This document shows, piece after piece, positions 6,571 to 7,369 of a DNA stretch of 7,369 nt. The notes under the pieces are model-generated. The model had not been told where the DNA came from. It did no database searches and worked only from the letters and a program-made list of their open reading frames with translations. The stretch is from Clostridiaceae bacterium (GTDB taxonomy: Bacteria > Bacillota > Clostridia > Oscillospirales > Acutalibacteraceae): NCBI GenBank assembly GCA_016295895.1, contig JAEDKI010000101.1:1-7369 (forward strand), given 5' to 3'. The position numbers and the translations under genes are program-made. Position 1 is the stretch's first letter, and every line of letters begins with the position of its first letter.

Positions 6571-7369
6571 ATGAAACTCGGAATCATAAACGGATGGAGC
6601 GAGGGCTGCATTAAATATGTTCACGACAAAGGGCTTGAAGCCGTTGAATTCTGCGTTAACAGCAATTATGATTCATACGAATTTCTTGCAGAGGCTCGGG
6701 AAATAAAGCAAAGATGCGAAAAATACGGCGTTTCCGTCGGTTCAATGGGTCGCTGGGGAATGAAGCGCTTCGACGAAAACGGAGCAATAATTCCGCAGGC
6801 TCTCGAGCATGACAAGAATTTAATCACCGCCGCTTCGATAATCGGATGCCCCGTTTTTAACTGCGGTATCAATTACATAGAAAGCCAAAGCTTTCACCAA
6901 AACTGCGAAAATGCAATTGAATATTTCGGAATTCTTCTTGATTTTTCAAAAGACAAGGGCGTTAAAATTGCCGCCTATAACTGCGATTGGGAAAACTTCG
7001 TTGTTGAGCCGAAAGCATGGCTGCCGATTCTGACGGCTCTGCCGGAGCTCGGAATAAAATATGATGTTTCGCATTGCATGAGAAGAGGCGGAAACTATCT
7101 TGCGGAGCTGAGAGATTGGGGAGACAGAGTTTATCATTTTCATCTCAAAGGCTCTGTTTATATCGACGGAGAGCATTATGACGACGCTCCCGCAGGGCTT
7201 GACATGACCGATTGGCACACCGTTATGGATATTCTTTACACAGTGGACTATGACGGTATGCTTTCGATTGAGCCGCATTCGGGTTATTGGAAAGGCAAAA
7301 AGGGTCAGTGGGGAATCGATTACACGATTAATTATTTCCGACCGCTCATCATGCCCGAAAACTACGAAT
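6571..7369 (+). CDS. Sugar phosphate isomerase/epimerase-like TIM barrel protein, 3' end outside the window
   Basis: The reading frame is open from this ATG through the last base, giving 266 complete codons with no stop. It belongs to the xylose isomerase-like TIM barrel (AP endonuclease 2) superfamily, which isomerises or epimerises sugars using a divalent metal. Visible strand-end motifs are EAVEFCVN (23-30), VFNCGIN (95-101), KYDVSHCM (163-170, with Asp165 and His168 placed as metal ligands), YHFHLKG (188-194, His191) and LSIEPH (231-236, Glu234). The strand that usually ends in a metal-binding Glu instead reads KIAAYNCDWENFV (132-144), so that ligand appears replaced or moved. AAGGGG five bases before the ATG is a good ribosome binding site, and the 18-bp gap after the DUF2156 gene indicates one operon. 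The barrel looks nearly complete, so little should be missing at the 3' end. The exact substrate cannot be told. Confidence 0.9.
   Translation, partial: MKLGIINGWSEGCIKYVHDKGLEAVEFCVNSNYDSYEFLAEAREIKQRCEKYGVSVGSMGRWGMKRFDENGAIIPQALEHDKNLITAASIIGCPVFNCGINYIESQSFHQNCENAIEYFGILLDFSKDKGVKIAAYNCDWENFVVEPKAWLPILTALPELGIKYDVSHCMRRGGNYLAELRDWGDRVYHFHLKGSVYIDGEHYDDAPAGLDMTDWHTVMDILYTVDYDGMLSIEPHSGYWKGKKGQWGIDYTINYFRPLIMPENYE

Noticed and set aside
6946..7278. 110-codon minus-strand frame at the right end
   Set aside because: It is antisense to the isomerase-like gene, whose motifs (KYDVSHCM, HFHLKG, LSIEPH) are clearly real.

Overview
The window looks like chromosomal DNA of an anaerobic Firmicute, most likely an uncultured gut Clostridia (Oscillospiraceae/Ruminococcaceae-like). 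This rests on the moderate GC content with AT-rich intergenic DNA, strong AGGAGG-type ribosome binding sites, TTGACA/TATAAT-type promoters, and the gene families present: GH25-LysM lysozyme, a cytoplasmic GH38 mannosidase, and a stand-alone DUF2156 acyltransferase-like protein. The assignment is inference; there is no rRNA or tRNA in the window.

Layout. Positions 1-173 hold no gene. They carry three spaced hairpins with unrelated stems but a shared CCTAC(C/G) flank, which look like copies of an interspersed palindromic repeat. Three genes then lie on the minus strand, transcribed right to left. A 592-residue protein of unknown function comes first (3718-5496), with one beta-propeller-like blade and an apparent (alpha/alpha) barrel. 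It is followed after 11 bp by a GH38 alpha-mannosidase (1232-3706). Last is a GH25 muramidase with two LysM repeats (174-1172). The first two clearly form an operon. Between the mannosidase and the lysozyme sits a compact hairpin (1173-1229) that looks like a terminator on both strands. It also holds a perfect -10 hexamer in its loop and the lysozyme ribosome binding site in one arm, so the lysozyme may have its own promoter.

A 174-bp divergent control region (5497-5670) holds two well-formed promoters facing away from each other. The rightward promoter drives a DUF2156 protein (5671-6552) and, 18 bp later, a sugar phosphate isomerase/epimerase-like TIM barrel protein (6571 to the window end, cut off).

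Functionally, the leftward operon suggests intracellular breakdown of mannose-containing glycans, with the 592-residue protein as an unassigned partner. The isomerase-like gene would fit sugar catabolism, while the lysozyme and DUF2156 protein touch the cell envelope. No transporter or regulator gene is in view. I see no defence system, mobile element, CRISPR array or RNA gene. The most interesting items are the unassigned partner of the mannosidase, the overlapping terminator/promoter/RBS element, the hairpin repeat cluster, and the altered metal-site motif in the isomerase-like protein.
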